Shown here: one piece after another, positions 8,601-16,724 of the stretch
How the letters are laid out: each line of letters opens with the position of its first letter
How positions within the stretch are numbered: position 1 is the stretch's first letter
Assembly (NCBI GenBank): GCA_947501935.1
Contig: CANMXU010000033.1
Coordinates: 1 to 49,170 of the forward strand
DNA from: an uncultured Alteromonadaceae bacterium
GTDB taxonomy: Bacteria; Pseudomonadota; Gammaproteobacteria; Enterobacterales; Alteromonadaceae
DNA length: 49,170 nt
Direction of reading: 5' to 3'
Notes under the pieces: model-generated
Told to the model about the DNA's origin: nothing
The model's input: the letters and a program-made list of their open reading frames with translations, nothing else
Database searches by the model: none
Made by a program: the position numbers and the translations under genes

Positions 8601-8867
8601 GGCTTAAAAGTTAGTGGTGATGAGTTATTAAGTATTGCTGCGGTGCCGTTAGCAAAACACGACTTATATAATGTTGCTGATATACCAAAACACAGTGCTG
8701 ATGTTGTGCAAGGGCATGCAACCACGTTACGTATTGATTGGAAACAAATGGGGCTTGGCGGACAAAATACGTGGGGTGCTACTGCGCTTAAACATCATCA
8801 ATTACCTGCTGATAATTACCAGTATCGCTTTTCGTTAACACCTTTTGCAGTGAACTCAGGTAAATAA
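5646..8867 (+). CDS. LacZ-type beta-galactosidase (GH2), predicted lipoprotein
   Basis: This 1073-residue enzyme has the complete LacZ layout: sugar-binding jelly roll (about 80-260), Ig-like domain, TIM barrel (about 375-670), second Ig-like domain and the C-terminal beta-gal small-chain domain. Catalytic residues are visible: acid/base E498 in WSMGNEAG and nucleophile E568 in MAEYAHAMGNSLG. The substrate-site segment RTAHFPNDPYWYQLAD is also intact. Unlike cytoplasmic E. coli LacZ, it begins with a lipoprotein signal (LSSLVAC, Cys21, followed by Asn rather than Asp). It should be lipid-anchored, probably in the outer membrane. AAGGGA precedes the ATG. No permease or regulator gene adjoins it. 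It probably removes terminal beta-galactosides from oligosaccharides; the substrate is unknown. Confidence 0.93.
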   Translation: MLLKAVKLAALFVSLSSLVACNDKPENTTSTTSSIQEHAEWENPEIFAINKQAAHASFYPYESQALAKKGDINASEFHLSLNGNWQFNWVKKPADRPQDFWKKDFDVSNWGTIEVPGNWERQGYGTQYYINKQYIFPANQPFIAHEHNPVGSYVKEFELPKNWQNRQVFIHLGAVNSAFYIWVNGEKVGYSQGSKLPAEFDISSYLTSEKNRIALEVYRWSDGSYLEDQDGWSLSGIERDVYLYATPKLRIEDYTLVSDLINNYQDGVLKLAVDLSLDASLAKNQQTAEVSVTVKENDTTLFNDNKKVSEEQLTQAINFAATLENIKSWSAETPYLYDLEITLRDAQGKVSQVITQPIGFRNLKMENGLFLVNGTPVTIRGVNRVEHHATGGRTLTKESMLKDIKLMKQLNINSVRTAHFPNDPYWYQLADQHGLYVMDEANIESHHYMDVGDNKKDKPAHQLGFKPEWQAAHLARIADMVERDKNHASVILWSMGNEAGIGSSFEKGAAWIRENDASKRPVTYGGYGDVRGHTNLDYVDIYTPMYDSIKELKNYASKPRTQPMIMAEYAHAMGNSLGSFDEYWQTIYTHQNLQGGYIWDWVDQTFLETNQAGQDYWAFGGDFNEEKTEKAGGHFLANGLIQPDRTLNPHAYEVKKVYQPVTFSDFDAATGEFKLQNRYNFRDLSHLTFSWQLQENGVPVAAGQLNKLQALAGEEITAEVDLSSYQQKANSEYHVTITAITTTALNAFIPANYQLAWEQFSVQTTPAQTATIIEKNSELKLKQNQQHVQLSGSDFSLTFDKTTGEISNYQFQGTALIEQGLTPNFWRVRTDNDNGLLNNAKVDLGIWRKASVEQTLKSITVKQLNDQEVEVTTIITLAGQVAEYTTQYHVYSSGEVVVSGSINLLAKKLKIMPRFGMHLQMPASFANIEWFGRGPHENYADRKSSAAVGIYQANVAEQLHDYAVPQETGNKTDVRWLSISNAQGIGLKVSGDELLSIAAVPLAKHDLYNVADIPKHSADVVQGHATTLRIDWKQMGLGGQNTWGATALKHHQLPADNYQYRFSLTPFAVNSGK

Positions 8868-8914
8868 AAAACTACACTAACGACTATCACTAGCGTTATC
8901 GTAAACATAAAAAT

Positions 8915-8939
8915 GCCCAGTTTTCTGGGCTTTTTTTTT
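8915..8939 (+). terminator. rho-independent terminator after the beta-galactosidase gene
   Basis: Perfect stem GCCCAG / CTGGGC (8915-8920, 8925-8930) with a TTTT loop and a run of nine T. It lies 47 bp after the stop codon. Confidence 0.92.
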
Positions 8940-8959
8940 AACAACTTAAACAGATTTTA

Positions 8960-10213
8960 TTAAATATAATAAATAGAAGTGCCTTTTTTCTTTTTGGCCT
9001 GGTACATAGCTTCATCCGCAAGTTGTATTAAGCCTTGTGCGTCAGAGTGGTTATCAAAATAAACTGATACGCCAATACTCGCCTCAACCGTTAATAGCTG
9101 ATCTTGAATTTTATAAGGCGACTTAAATTCTTTCTCTACTTTATATGCCATTAACTCTACTAGCGATTTTTTCTCTAAATTACACAGCACCACTAAAAAC
9201 TCATCACCGCCTAGACGGGTAACAATGTCAGATTTACGTACGCAATTTTTCAAACGATTTGCGGTTTGAATCAATACGCCATCACCAATTACATGACCGT
9301 AGTTATCATTAATTTCTTTAAAGTTATCAAGATCAATGTACATAAAAGCAATTAAGGTTTTACGCTGCTCAGCTTTGATAAATATTTCAGCCAGCCTTTT
9401 ATCAAGAATTCTACGATTGGGTAAATTGGTTAGCGGATCTAAATTTAAGCGTTCTAATACTTCTAATTCTTTTTTCTTTCGACGCGAAATATCTCTAACA
9501 ATCGCCAATAAATACCCTGCACCATTATACTTTATGTGAGTAATATTGGCCTCAACAGGGAAAGAGGTACCGTCTTTACGCATATGTGACGATTCAATCA
9601 ATAAACTGCCTGCTTTTTGAATACCTTCACTATGAATTTTCCATTGATTATTATGTTCAATGTCAGGATGAATATTGGCAACCTTAAGCTGCAATAACTC
9701 TTCTTTCTCATATCCTAGCCGGCGATGCGCCAACTGATTACAATTAAGAATACGACCAAATTGCGGGTCAACCACATAAATAGCGTCGTTAGAGTTGTTA
9801 ACTAAATGATTAAGTAGAATTTCTGCCGCATCCGATTTTTTAATTGCGCTTAAATCAATTAACTGAGAAATATACCTTTTAATTACTCCATAAGAGTCAC
9901 ATTGCGCAACAATGTTTAGTTGCGCATAAACGGTATGCCCTAAAAAATGTTTATAACGTTTTTCAATTTTAATTGGCGTGAAAGGATCGGCCTGTAGGTT
10001 TTTTCTAATAGACTGATTTACCGAAATATCATCAAGGTGAGTAATAATTACATCTTCAGCATAGATAGCTTCGCGTTCATAACCTAACATTTTACATAAG
10101 GCAGGATTTACGTATTCAAATTTACCATCCGTATTCGACAGAATTATAGGAATAGGGGTTATTTCAAATAAACGATAAATAGAGTCTTCTATTTGAGAAC
10201 TGCTTTTATTCAT
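8960..10213 (-). CDS. PAS-PAS-GGDEF diguanylate cyclase
   Basis: This 417-residue cytoplasmic protein has no membrane segments. Two PAS domains (about 13-125 and 135-250; each with a YVNPALCKMLGYE- or NCNQLAHRRLGYE-like core) precede a GGDEF domain (about 255-417). The active-site motif is intact (RLGGDEF, residues 335-339). An inhibitory I-site RKSD lies five residues before it, so product inhibition is expected. It should make cyclic di-GMP from GTP in response to a signal sensed by the PAS domains; no cofactor-binding residues identify the signal. GAGAAG lies just upstream of the ATG. It is transcribed divergently from zur, with a palindrome in the shared region. Confidence 0.93.
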   Translation of the reverse strand: MNKSSSQIEDSIYRLFEITPIPIILSNTDGKFEYVNPALCKMLGYEREAIYAEDVIITHLDDISVNQSIRKNLQADPFTPIKIEKRYKHFLGHTVYAQLNIVAQCDSYGVIKRYISQLIDLSAIKKSDAAEILLNHLVNNSNDAIYVVDPQFGRILNCNQLAHRRLGYEKEELLQLKVANIHPDIEHNNQWKIHSEGIQKAGSLLIESSHMRKDGTSFPVEANITHIKYNGAGYLLAIVRDISRRKKKELEVLERLNLDPLTNLPNRRILDKRLAEIFIKAEQRKTLIAFMYIDLDNFKEINDNYGHVIGDGVLIQTANRLKNCVRKSDIVTRLGGDEFLVVLCNLEKKSLVELMAYKVEKEFKSPYKIQDQLLTVEASIGVSVYFDNHSDAQGLIQLADEAMYQAKKKKGTSIYYI

Positions 10214-10277
10214 AACTTCTCACTGCTTAATCATTTTTCTTCTTTTTATTCATCCGTAAATATTCTCAAATAACATC

Positions 10278-10289
10278 CTGACTAGTCAG
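10278..10289. promoter_or_regulatory. palindrome between the GGDEF gene and zur
   Basis: CTGACTAGTCAG is a perfect 12-bp palindrome in the divergent intergenic region. It may be an operator for either gene. It does not match a Zur box that I can recall with confidence. Confidence 0.25.
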
Positions 10290-10470
10290 TATAGACCATG
10301 AATCAAGGTTTGCAGGCGACATAACCACAATTAAAATAAGGTATATATCAATAGTTAATGATTCAAATAACTTAGCAGCTATTCAGTGAAAGTTTAAATG
10401 GCAGTAATTGCCTATATGTCATCTGCCTAGGGCTATGATACACTGAAAAAAATCATTACATTTTGTCGAT

Positions 10471-10905
10471 ATGTCAACAGAAACTCTTTTAGCCCAAGCC
10501 AAACAGGTATGCCTAGATCGAGGCGCGCGTTTAACCCCCGCAAGAGAACAAGTTTTTATATTACTTGCTCAACATGACAATGCTGTTGGTGCTTATGACT
10601 TACTTGATGAGCTAAAAGTAATCGACCCTGCGGCGAAACCAGCCACTATTTATCGCGCACTCGACTTTCTTAGCCAACAAGGTTTTGTACACAAAATAGA
10701 GTCGATCAACGCCTTTGTTTTATGTCACCACTTTAGTGAATGTAATCACCCTGTGCAGTTACTTATTTGTGACAACTGCGGCCATGTTGAAGAAATTCAA
10801 TCAACCAATTTAGACCTAGCCCTACGGTCAATGGCTGACGCTAGTCGCTTTAGCATTAGCCACCAAATTGTTGAAGCACATGGTAAATGCCAAAGCTGCC
10901 AATAG
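10471..10905 (+). CDS. zur: zinc uptake regulator Zur (Fur family)
   Basis: This 144-residue Fur-family repressor has an N-terminal winged helix (RLTPAREQVF, then KPATIYRALDFLSQQGFVHK, the Zur-like recognition region). Its C-terminal dimerisation domain has zinc ligands in two CxxC pairs (CDNCG and CQSC) and the VLCHHFSECNH segment. TIYRALDFL, the VLCH region and IVEAHGKC are closer to E. coli Zur than to Fur. With zinc bound it represses zinc-import genes. None of those genes is adjacent, so targets lie outside the window. It ends right after the last CxxC, slightly shorter than E. coli Zur (171). Upstream, a TATGAT hexamer at about 10434 may be its -10 element; no clear ribosome-binding site is visible. 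Confidence 0.9.
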   Translation: MSTETLLAQAKQVCLDRGARLTPAREQVFILLAQHDNAVGAYDLLDELKVIDPAAKPATIYRALDFLSQQGFVHKIESINAFVLCHHFSECNHPVQLLICDNCGHVEEIQSTNLDLALRSMADASRFSISHQIVEAHGKCQSCQ

Positions 10906-11007
10906 CGCCGTTTAAAACCCTCATACCACTGGTCGCACAATTCCCACCGTTAATCTCATAATTAAAGCAGGTCACCTTACCTGTACACCTGCTTACATGT
11001 TATAACA

Positions 11008-11023
11008 ATTTTGTATACAAAAT
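11008..11023. promoter_or_regulatory. candidate operator upstream of the M1 peptidase gene
   Basis: ATTTTGTATACAAAAT is a perfect 16-bp palindrome 68 bp before the ATG at 11091. The TTGTATACAA core resembles operators of GntR-family regulators, but no such gene adjoins it. A related palindrome, TTTTGTACAAAA, lies at 23611-23622. Confidence 0.4.
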
Positions 11024-11090
11024 ATTTATAACTCATGACCCTATTTCAATCTAAGAAAGTCATGAATTATCACGCTAGCTTAGGATAATT

Positions 11091-13442
11091 ATGAAACAAT
11101 TATTAGCAATATCTTTAACGATGATTGGATTTTTCAGCACCGCTGTTTTTGCTGAAAAGCTCGTATTTAACGATAAATTTCGCCAATTAGAAGAGCAGCT
11201 TCCCACACCAAATGCCTATCGTACTGCTTCGGGTGCCCCAGGCCATAAATACTGGCAGCAGCAAGTTGACTATCAAATTAAAATTAGTATTGACGATAAA
11301 ACCCAGCAGTTAACCGGCTCTGAAACCATTAATTATCAAAATAACTCGCCAGATACGTTACGCTATATTTGGTTGCAACTTGACCAAAATAGAATGCAGC
11401 GTAATTCAATGTATAAAATGACCAATAAAGCCCCTAGCGAAAAAAGTACCTTTAAAAGTTTTCGCTCGACGGTTGAAACACCGGCATTTGACGGTGGCTA
11501 CAACATTACTAAAGTAAGTGATAAAAAAGACCGCCCGCTACACTATGTAATTAATGGCACCATGATGCGCATCGACCTTCCTACTGCCCTTAAAAGTGGC
11601 GACGATGTTGAATTTAATATTAATTGGCAGTACCAATTACATGAACAAAAAGTATTAGGTGGTCGCTCAGGCTATGAATATTTTGAAAAAGACGATAATT
11701 ACCTTTACGAAATAGCAAGCTGGTTTCCGCGTGCAGCCTCTTATTACGATGTTATGGGCTGGCAAAATAAACAATTTCTAGGCCGTGGTGAATTCGCCTT
11801 AGAGTTTGGTGATTACGATGTTGAAATTACCGTACCTAGCGACCATATTGTCGCTGCTACTGGTGTGTTACAAAATCCGAAAAAAGTATTAACTAAAACA
11901 CAAATTAAACGTTTAGCAAAAGCTGAAACAGCTAAGAAACCCGTTTTAGTGGTAACCCCTGAAGAAGCTTTAGCAAACGAAAAGTCACGCTCTACTAAAC
12001 ATAAAACTTGGCACTTTAAAGCCAAGAATGTCCGTGACTTTGCTTTTGCTTCAAGCCGTAAATTTATTTGGGACGCGCAAGGTTATAAAGAAGGCGGCAC
12101 CGACACTATGGCAATGTCGTACTACCCTAATGAAGGAAACCCTCTGTGGCAACGCTATTCCACTGAAGCCATTATTCATACAATGGAGCAGTATAATAAG
12201 TACACTTTTGCTTACCCGTATCCAGTGTCAATCTCAGTCAATGGCCCCGTTGGCGGTATGGAATATCCGATGATCACCTTTAATGGTCCTCGTCCTACTT
12301 TAGATGAAAAAAACGGTGAAAAAACCTATTCTCGTCGTACTAAATACGGCCTAGTTGGTGTAATTATTCATGAAGTAGGTCATAACTATTTCCCGATGAT
12401 CGTTAATTCAGATGAACGCCAATGGACATGGATGGACGAAGGGTTAAACACCTTCTTACAGTTTTTAGCTGAACAAGCATGGGAAGAAAATTATCCTTCT
12501 CGCCGTGGCCACGCCCATGATATTACGGCTTACATGAAAAGCACCAATCAAGTGCCAATTATGACCAACTCAGAGTCTATTTTACAATTCGGCAATAACG
12601 CTTATGGCAAGCCAGCAACGGCATTAAATATTTTACGCGAAACCATTATGGGCCGTGAATTATTTGACTTTGCCTTTAAAGAATACGCCATGCGCTGGAA
12701 GTTTAAACGCCCAACCCCAGCTGATTTTTTCCGCACAATGGAAGATGCATCAGCTGTTGATTTAGACTGGTTCTGGCGTGGCTGGTTTTACACCACCAAC
12801 CATGTTGATATTGCCCTTGAAAATGTGCATTTATATCGCCCAAATAGCCAAAACCCTGATACCGAAGAAGCTTGGGAACGTGCTTTAGACCAAGAAAACC
12901 CTGAATTTATTTCTGATATTCGTAACAAAGACCAATGGGTGCGTACCGACGATAAACCAGAGCTATTAGACTTTTACAATGAACACGACAAATTTACCGC
13001 CACCAATGCTGACCGTAATAAATACAACAAAAGTCACGCTAAATTAAAACCGTGGCAAAAAGCTTTATTAGAGCATGACAGTAACTTTTATATACTTGAT
13101 TTCAAAAATATCGGTGGCCTAGTCATGCCAATTATTTTGGATATTACTTATACCGACAACAGTGTTGAGCACCTTAATATTCCGGCTGAAATTTGGCGCA
13201 CCGATACTCACAAGGTTTCTAAATTATTGATCCGCGATAAAGAAATTAAAAATATTGTTTTAGACCCTAACTGGGAAACTGCCGATGTTGATGTGAATAA
13301 CAACTACTGGCCAGCGCGTGCAATTAAGTCACGCTTTGAATTATACGAAGCTAAAAAACAAGACATGATGCGCGACTATAACCAGAAATTAAAACCAATT
13401 AATGACGAAGCCGAGCACAAGGAAGAAACCAACAATGATTAA
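11091..13442 (+). CDS. secreted M1-family zinc metallopeptidase
   Basis: This 783-residue protein has a signal peptide (MKQLLAISLTMIGFFSTAVFA). It is followed by an M1 aminopeptidase-type beta domain and a gluzincin catalytic domain. The zinc motif is complete: H427-E428-V-G-H431 with the third ligand E450 (HExxH-x18-E, in WMDEG). The substrate-anchoring GxMEN-like motif reads GGMEYP, so its last residue departs from the classical Asn. No ERAP-type C-terminal domain is obvious. It probably trims peptides in the periplasm. The stop overlaps the start of the DUF6702 gene (ATGATTAA-type overlap), indicating translational coupling. A 16-bp palindrome lies upstream. Confidence 0.9.
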   Translation: MKQLLAISLTMIGFFSTAVFAEKLVFNDKFRQLEEQLPTPNAYRTASGAPGHKYWQQQVDYQIKISIDDKTQQLTGSETINYQNNSPDTLRYIWLQLDQNRMQRNSMYKMTNKAPSEKSTFKSFRSTVETPAFDGGYNITKVSDKKDRPLHYVINGTMMRIDLPTALKSGDDVEFNINWQYQLHEQKVLGGRSGYEYFEKDDNYLYEIASWFPRAASYYDVMGWQNKQFLGRGEFALEFGDYDVEITVPSDHIVAATGVLQNPKKVLTKTQIKRLAKAETAKKPVLVVTPEEALANEKSRSTKHKTWHFKAKNVRDFAFASSRKFIWDAQGYKEGGTDTMAMSYYPNEGNPLWQRYSTEAIIHTMEQYNKYTFAYPYPVSISVNGPVGGMEYPMITFNGPRPTLDEKNGEKTYSRRTKYGLVGVIIHEVGHNYFPMIVNSDERQWTWMDEGLNTFLQFLAEQAWEENYPSRRGHAHDITAYMKSTNQVPIMTNSESILQFGNNAYGKPATALNILRETIMGRELFDFAFKEYAMRWKFKRPTPADFFRTMEDASAVDLDWFWRGWFYTTNHVDIALENVHLYRPNSQNPDTEEAWERALDQENPEFISDIRNKDQWVRTDDKPELLDFYNEHDKFTATNADRNKYNKSHAKLKPWQKALLEHDSNFYILDFKNIGGLVMPIILDITYTDNSVEHLNIPAEIWRTDTHKVSKLLIRDKEIKNIVLDPNWETADVDVNNNYWPARAIKSRFELYEAKKQDMMRDYNQKLKPINDEAEHKEETNND

Positions 13443-13932
13443 AAAGCTAACCCCTTGGTTCATGGTTATGGCTTTATTTGGGCTGTCGGTTAATGCCGCA
13501 GCTCATACTTATTTTTTTAGTATTACCGAATTATCGGTTAATGCTAAAAAACACAATATTGAAATAATTCATCAACTTACTGCTCATGATATTGACCATG
13601 CGATTGCGCAAAACCAGCAAATTCATTTTTCTGCTGCGCACCCTGATTATGAAAACATCATTAAGCAGTATATAGAGAATAAATTTCAGCTAGTGCTAAA
13701 CAATACGCTGTTACCACTGAAATGGGTTGGTTTAGAGATAAATAAAGGCAAAGTTATTATTTACCAAACCATAAAACAGCAAAACAATTTAGCCGGTTTA
13801 GTGGTAAAAAACGAGATTCTCGTCGATACTTATCCTAAGCAAATAAATACCGTGAATTATCAAGATGCTGCGCTAAACGGCAGTTTAACTTTTAATCGGT
13901 TACAGCGCACTGCTAAGATTGCGAGCAATTAA
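13435..13932 (+). CDS. DUF6702-family periplasmic protein
   Basis: The start is set at the ATG at 13435, which follows AAGGAAG by about nine bases and opens directly into a signal peptide (core WFMVMALFGLSVNAAA, cleavage before HTYFF). An in-frame ATG 33 bases earlier would add a charged N-terminus inside the peptidase gene. The mature protein starts HTYFFSITELSVNAKKHNIE and continues with IIHQLTAHDIDHAI, the arrangement seen in DUF6702 proteins. The gene overlaps the M1 peptidase stop, so the two are co-translated, and gene pairs of this kind suggest a shared role. The function is unknown; it could be a partner or inhibitor of the peptidase (inference). Confidence 0.75.
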   Translation: MIKKLTPWFMVMALFGLSVNAAAHTYFFSITELSVNAKKHNIEIIHQLTAHDIDHAIAQNQQIHFSAAHPDYENIIKQYIENKFQLVLNNTLLPLKWVGLEINKGKVIIYQTIKQQNNLAGLVVKNEILVDTYPKQINTVNYQDAALNGSLTFNRLQRTAKIASN

Positions 13933-14013
13933 TGTAATTGATTGATTTACATTTACCACAAAAGCTTGCAGAATCAGAACAGTATTATAAAAACTAAGCC
14001 TTAGGTAACATTC

Positions 14014-14475
14014 ATGAATGTAGAGTTTATTAACCCTTTTTTATCGTCGATGCTCAACGTAATGTCTACGATGGCTCAAATGGATTTAAAACCTGAAAAA
14101 CCCAGGTTAAAGAAAAATGAAGTAGCTCACGGTGACGTTTCCGGTTTAATTGGCATGGTTAGCGATCAAGCACGTGGCTCCTTATCTATTACCTTTGAAG
14201 GCTCTCTAGCCTTAGCTGCAATGAAGAATATGGTTGGTGAAGCACCTGACGAAGTAAATGAAGAAATTACTGACTTAGTAGGTGAAATTACCAATATGGT
14301 TACTGGTGGCGCAAAACGTATGCTAAGTGAAAAAGGCATCGAATTTGATATGGCCACACCTATGGTTGTTTCCGGTAAAGACCATACTATTAAGCATAAA
14401 GCTGAAGGTGCTGTAGTTATCATTGCTTTAGGTTCAGAGTTTGGTAAAGCCTATATCGAATTTAGTTTCGATTAA
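14014..14475 (+). CDS. cheX: CheX-type chemotaxis phosphatase
   Basis: This 153-residue protein belongs to the CheC/CheX/FliY phosphatase class. The CheX signature is present once, with catalytic E91 and N94 in DLVGEITNMVTGGAK. In CheX proteins these residues position water for dephosphorylating CheY-P. The start MNVEFINPFLSSMLNVMSTMA is also typical. It is cytoplasmic and probably acts as a dimer. It is monocistronic, with a terminator behind it. With two chemoreceptors elsewhere in the window, it supports an active chemotaxis system, whose core genes lie outside. Confidence 0.9.
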   Translation: MNVEFINPFLSSMLNVMSTMAQMDLKPEKPRLKKNEVAHGDVSGLIGMVSDQARGSLSITFEGSLALAAMKNMVGEAPDEVNEEITDLVGEITNMVTGGAKRMLSEKGIEFDMATPMVVSGKDHTIKHKAEGAVVIIALGSEFGKAYIEFSFD

Positions 14476-14495
14476 CATGACCAACAACCTTCATT

Positions 14496-14524
14496 AAAAA
14501 AACCGCATCAGTGCGGTTTTTTAA
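14496..14524. terminator. bidirectional rho-independent terminator
   Basis: Stem ACCGCA/TGCGGT (14502-14507, 14512-14517) flanked by an A-run on the left and a T-run on the right. It lies between the converging cheX and binding-protein genes and can serve both. Confidence 0.85.
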
Positions 14525-14579
14525 TGACTAAAATTCAATAATAAGATAACTGCCTTACAAACTAACCTACTTACTATTG

Positions 14580-15437
14580 CTACTCTACGCTTAGCCATAG
14601 CCGTTTATCTGCAATCAATTTTTTGGTGTGCTCAGAAAGTAACGGGTTCTCTAATTCAAAGACTTTCCGCTGATCAAGTTTTGCCTTCGCAATTATGCCG
14701 GAAGTTATTTCATGCTGCTGAAATAATTTACTCATCACGCCAGACTCAACCAAAATACCCATCCCTTTATCTAAGCGCTGTTTTAAGCGTTTGTTGTTTG
14801 AATTAACAAAAAAATATATTGGCGAGGTGTATTTAAGCACAAAATTATTTTCTACCACGTAGTTCAAATTTTCAGTAATTTCTAACCAAGGTTCATGTAT
14901 AGCACGAGGAAAATAATCAAAGCGCTTTTTCCCTAACATTTTTAATAAATGGATATCATAACCTTCTACTAGCTCAAAGTGGTTATAACGTAATATGTCA
15001 CTGTCTGGCCAATTATAGCCTTGTCCTACTGTGATTTTTTTAAGGTCATTCAAAGAAAGTGTTTTTGGAAATTTACTTTGTTCGCCACTGCGAATGATAA
15101 AAATTCGATAGCCCATCATGCCTTTTAACAAGGGCACATAAATAGCAGATAAGCGTTGTTCTAAATCAGCACTAGTCATTCGCCATGCTATATCAATATA
15201 TTCGCCTCGCTCAAGCATGGCTGAACTGCGCTCTTGCGCCATTTCGATAGCTACAGGCTCTAGCGTGTAGTCACCAAATTCACCTTTACTGGCATCCATC
15301 GCCAAGGTTAACAATTCAACGAAATAGCTGTTTTTCGGATCAGGATATTCTTTAGAATAAACATAACGCACCACATCATTGGCAAAACCATAATGGCTGG
15401 AAAAACATAAAATAATAAGGGCAAAAAATTTATACAA
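14580..15437 (-). CDS. periplasmic solute-binding protein-like, probable TTG start
   Basis: The best start is the TTG at 15435-15437, with AAGGA six bases upstream. It yields a compact signal peptide (MYKFFALIILCFSSHYGFAN). The longer alternative, TTG at 15462-15464, has no ribosome-binding site. The mature part has the type-2 periplasmic-binding fold seen in many Alteromonadales orphan binding proteins (VGQGYNWPDSDILRYNHFEL, then KRFDYFPRAIHEPWLEI). No transporter genes are adjacent, so it may be a sensor-type or orphan binding protein. The ligand is unknown. Length is 285 residues. It converges with cheX. Confidence 0.75.
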   Translation of the reverse strand: MYKFFALIILCFSSHYGFANDVVRYVYSKEYPDPKNSYFVELLTLAMDASKGEFGDYTLEPVAIEMAQERSSAMLERGEYIDIAWRMTSADLEQRLSAIYVPLLKGMMGYRIFIIRSGEQSKFPKTLSLNDLKKITVGQGYNWPDSDILRYNHFELVEGYDIHLLKMLGKKRFDYFPRAIHEPWLEITENLNYVVENNFVLKYTSPIYFFVNSNNKRLKQRLDKGMGILVESGVMSKLFQQHEITSGIIAKAKLDQRKVFELENPLLSEHTKKLIADKRLWLSVE

Positions 15438-15678
15438 AGTTCGTCCTTGAAGGGAATAGCTCAAATAGCCATGAATTAATAACTGCTTACTAATAACTAT
15501 AGTTAATTAAAGTTATTTATAAAGGCAATATGGATCAAAGATTAGCCATTACCACACAATAACCATTCTCAACTTTTTTCATTTATGCTATATTCTTGCT
15601 CCGAAATTTAAGCTTTTTATTCGCGCTAAACTGCCTATTGCAGATCATTAGCCACTTCGCATATTTAGGTATTTCTTA

Positions 15679-16695
15679 ATGATGAATTTTCAAGGCAGCC
15701 ATATTCTATCGGTATCGCAATTAGACCGAGAGGCTATCGCTCGTATTTTGCAGGTAGCAGGCCAAATGGCACCGTACGCCATGCGAGAAAAACGTTGTCA
15801 TGTACTTGATGGTGCTATTTTAAATAACCTTTTTTTTGAACCAAGCACACGTACTCGCGTAAGCTTTGGTGCCGCCTTTAACCTTTTAGGTGGCTTTGTG
15901 CGTGAAACGGTTGGCGAGGAAAACTCTTCATTAAGTAAAGGCGAATCGTTATTTGATACTGCGCAAGTGATCAGCGGCTATTCAGATGTAATTGCCATGC
16001 GCCACCCAAAAATGCATTCAGTAGCTGAATTTTCCCAAGGTAGTAGCGTGCCTGTAATTAATGGCGGTGACGGTGCAAACGAGCATCCAACACAAGCCCT
16101 GCTTGATTTATTCACTATTCAGTCAGAAATGGCGCCATACAATAAAGGTTTAGACAATTTAAACATAACCTTAATGGGCGACTTAAAACACGGCCGTACT
16201 GTGCATTCGTTATCTAAGCTATTAAGTTTATATAACAACGTAAAAGTCACCATGATTTCTCCAGATGCTTTGCAAATGCCTGATAATGTTATTTCAACAT
16301 TAACCAATGCTGGCCATGAAGTGGTTATTACCGACAAAATTGCCGGAAACTTAGCCTGCGATGTTATTTATCAAACCCGTATTCAGCAAGAACGTTTCGC
16401 CAGTAAAGACGAAGCCGACTTATACCGTGGTCACTTCAGTCTGAACAAAGATATTTATCAGCAATACTGTAAAGACCATACCGTGATCATGCACCCCTTG
16501 CCTCGTGACTCAAGACCCGAAGCCAACGAGTTAGACACCGATTTAAACGATTTAGAAAATTTAGCCATATTCAGACAAGCACAAAATGGTGTGCTGGTGC
16601 GTATGGCCTTGTTTGCTTTAACCCTTGGGGTTGAAGAAAAGCTTAGCCAATATGAAAAGCCAGTGACATGGTTTACCAATAAACAAGCTCGTTAG
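15679..16695 (+). CDS. pyrB: aspartate carbamoyltransferase
   Basis: This 338-residue enzyme makes N-carbamoyl-aspartate from carbamoyl phosphate and aspartate in pyrimidine synthesis. The carbamoyl-phosphate loop FEPSTRTR (residues 53-60) and the HPTQALLDLF motif are intact, as is the aspartate-binding HPLPRDSRPE segment. It resembles the slightly long PyrB of Shewanella and Colwellia relatives. No pyrI regulatory-subunit gene follows. Instead hemL starts 29 bp later on the same strand, so allosteric control of the E. coli type is not indicated here. It may share a transcript with hemL. An in-frame ATG pair (MM) makes the exact start ambiguous by one codon. Confidence 0.95.
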   Translation: MMNFQGSHILSVSQLDREAIARILQVAGQMAPYAMREKRCHVLDGAILNNLFFEPSTRTRVSFGAAFNLLGGFVRETVGEENSSLSKGESLFDTAQVISGYSDVIAMRHPKMHSVAEFSQGSSVPVINGGDGANEHPTQALLDLFTIQSEMAPYNKGLDNLNITLMGDLKHGRTVHSLSKLLSLYNNVKVTMISPDALQMPDNVISTLTNAGHEVVITDKIAGNLACDVIYQTRIQQERFASKDEADLYRGHFSLNKDIYQQYCKDHTVIMHPLPRDSRPEANELDTDLNDLENLAIFRQAQNGVLVRMALFALTLGVEEKLSQYEKPVTWFTNKQAR

Positions 16696-16724
16696 AGCCC
16701 TAGATATATACAAAGCGACTTATT

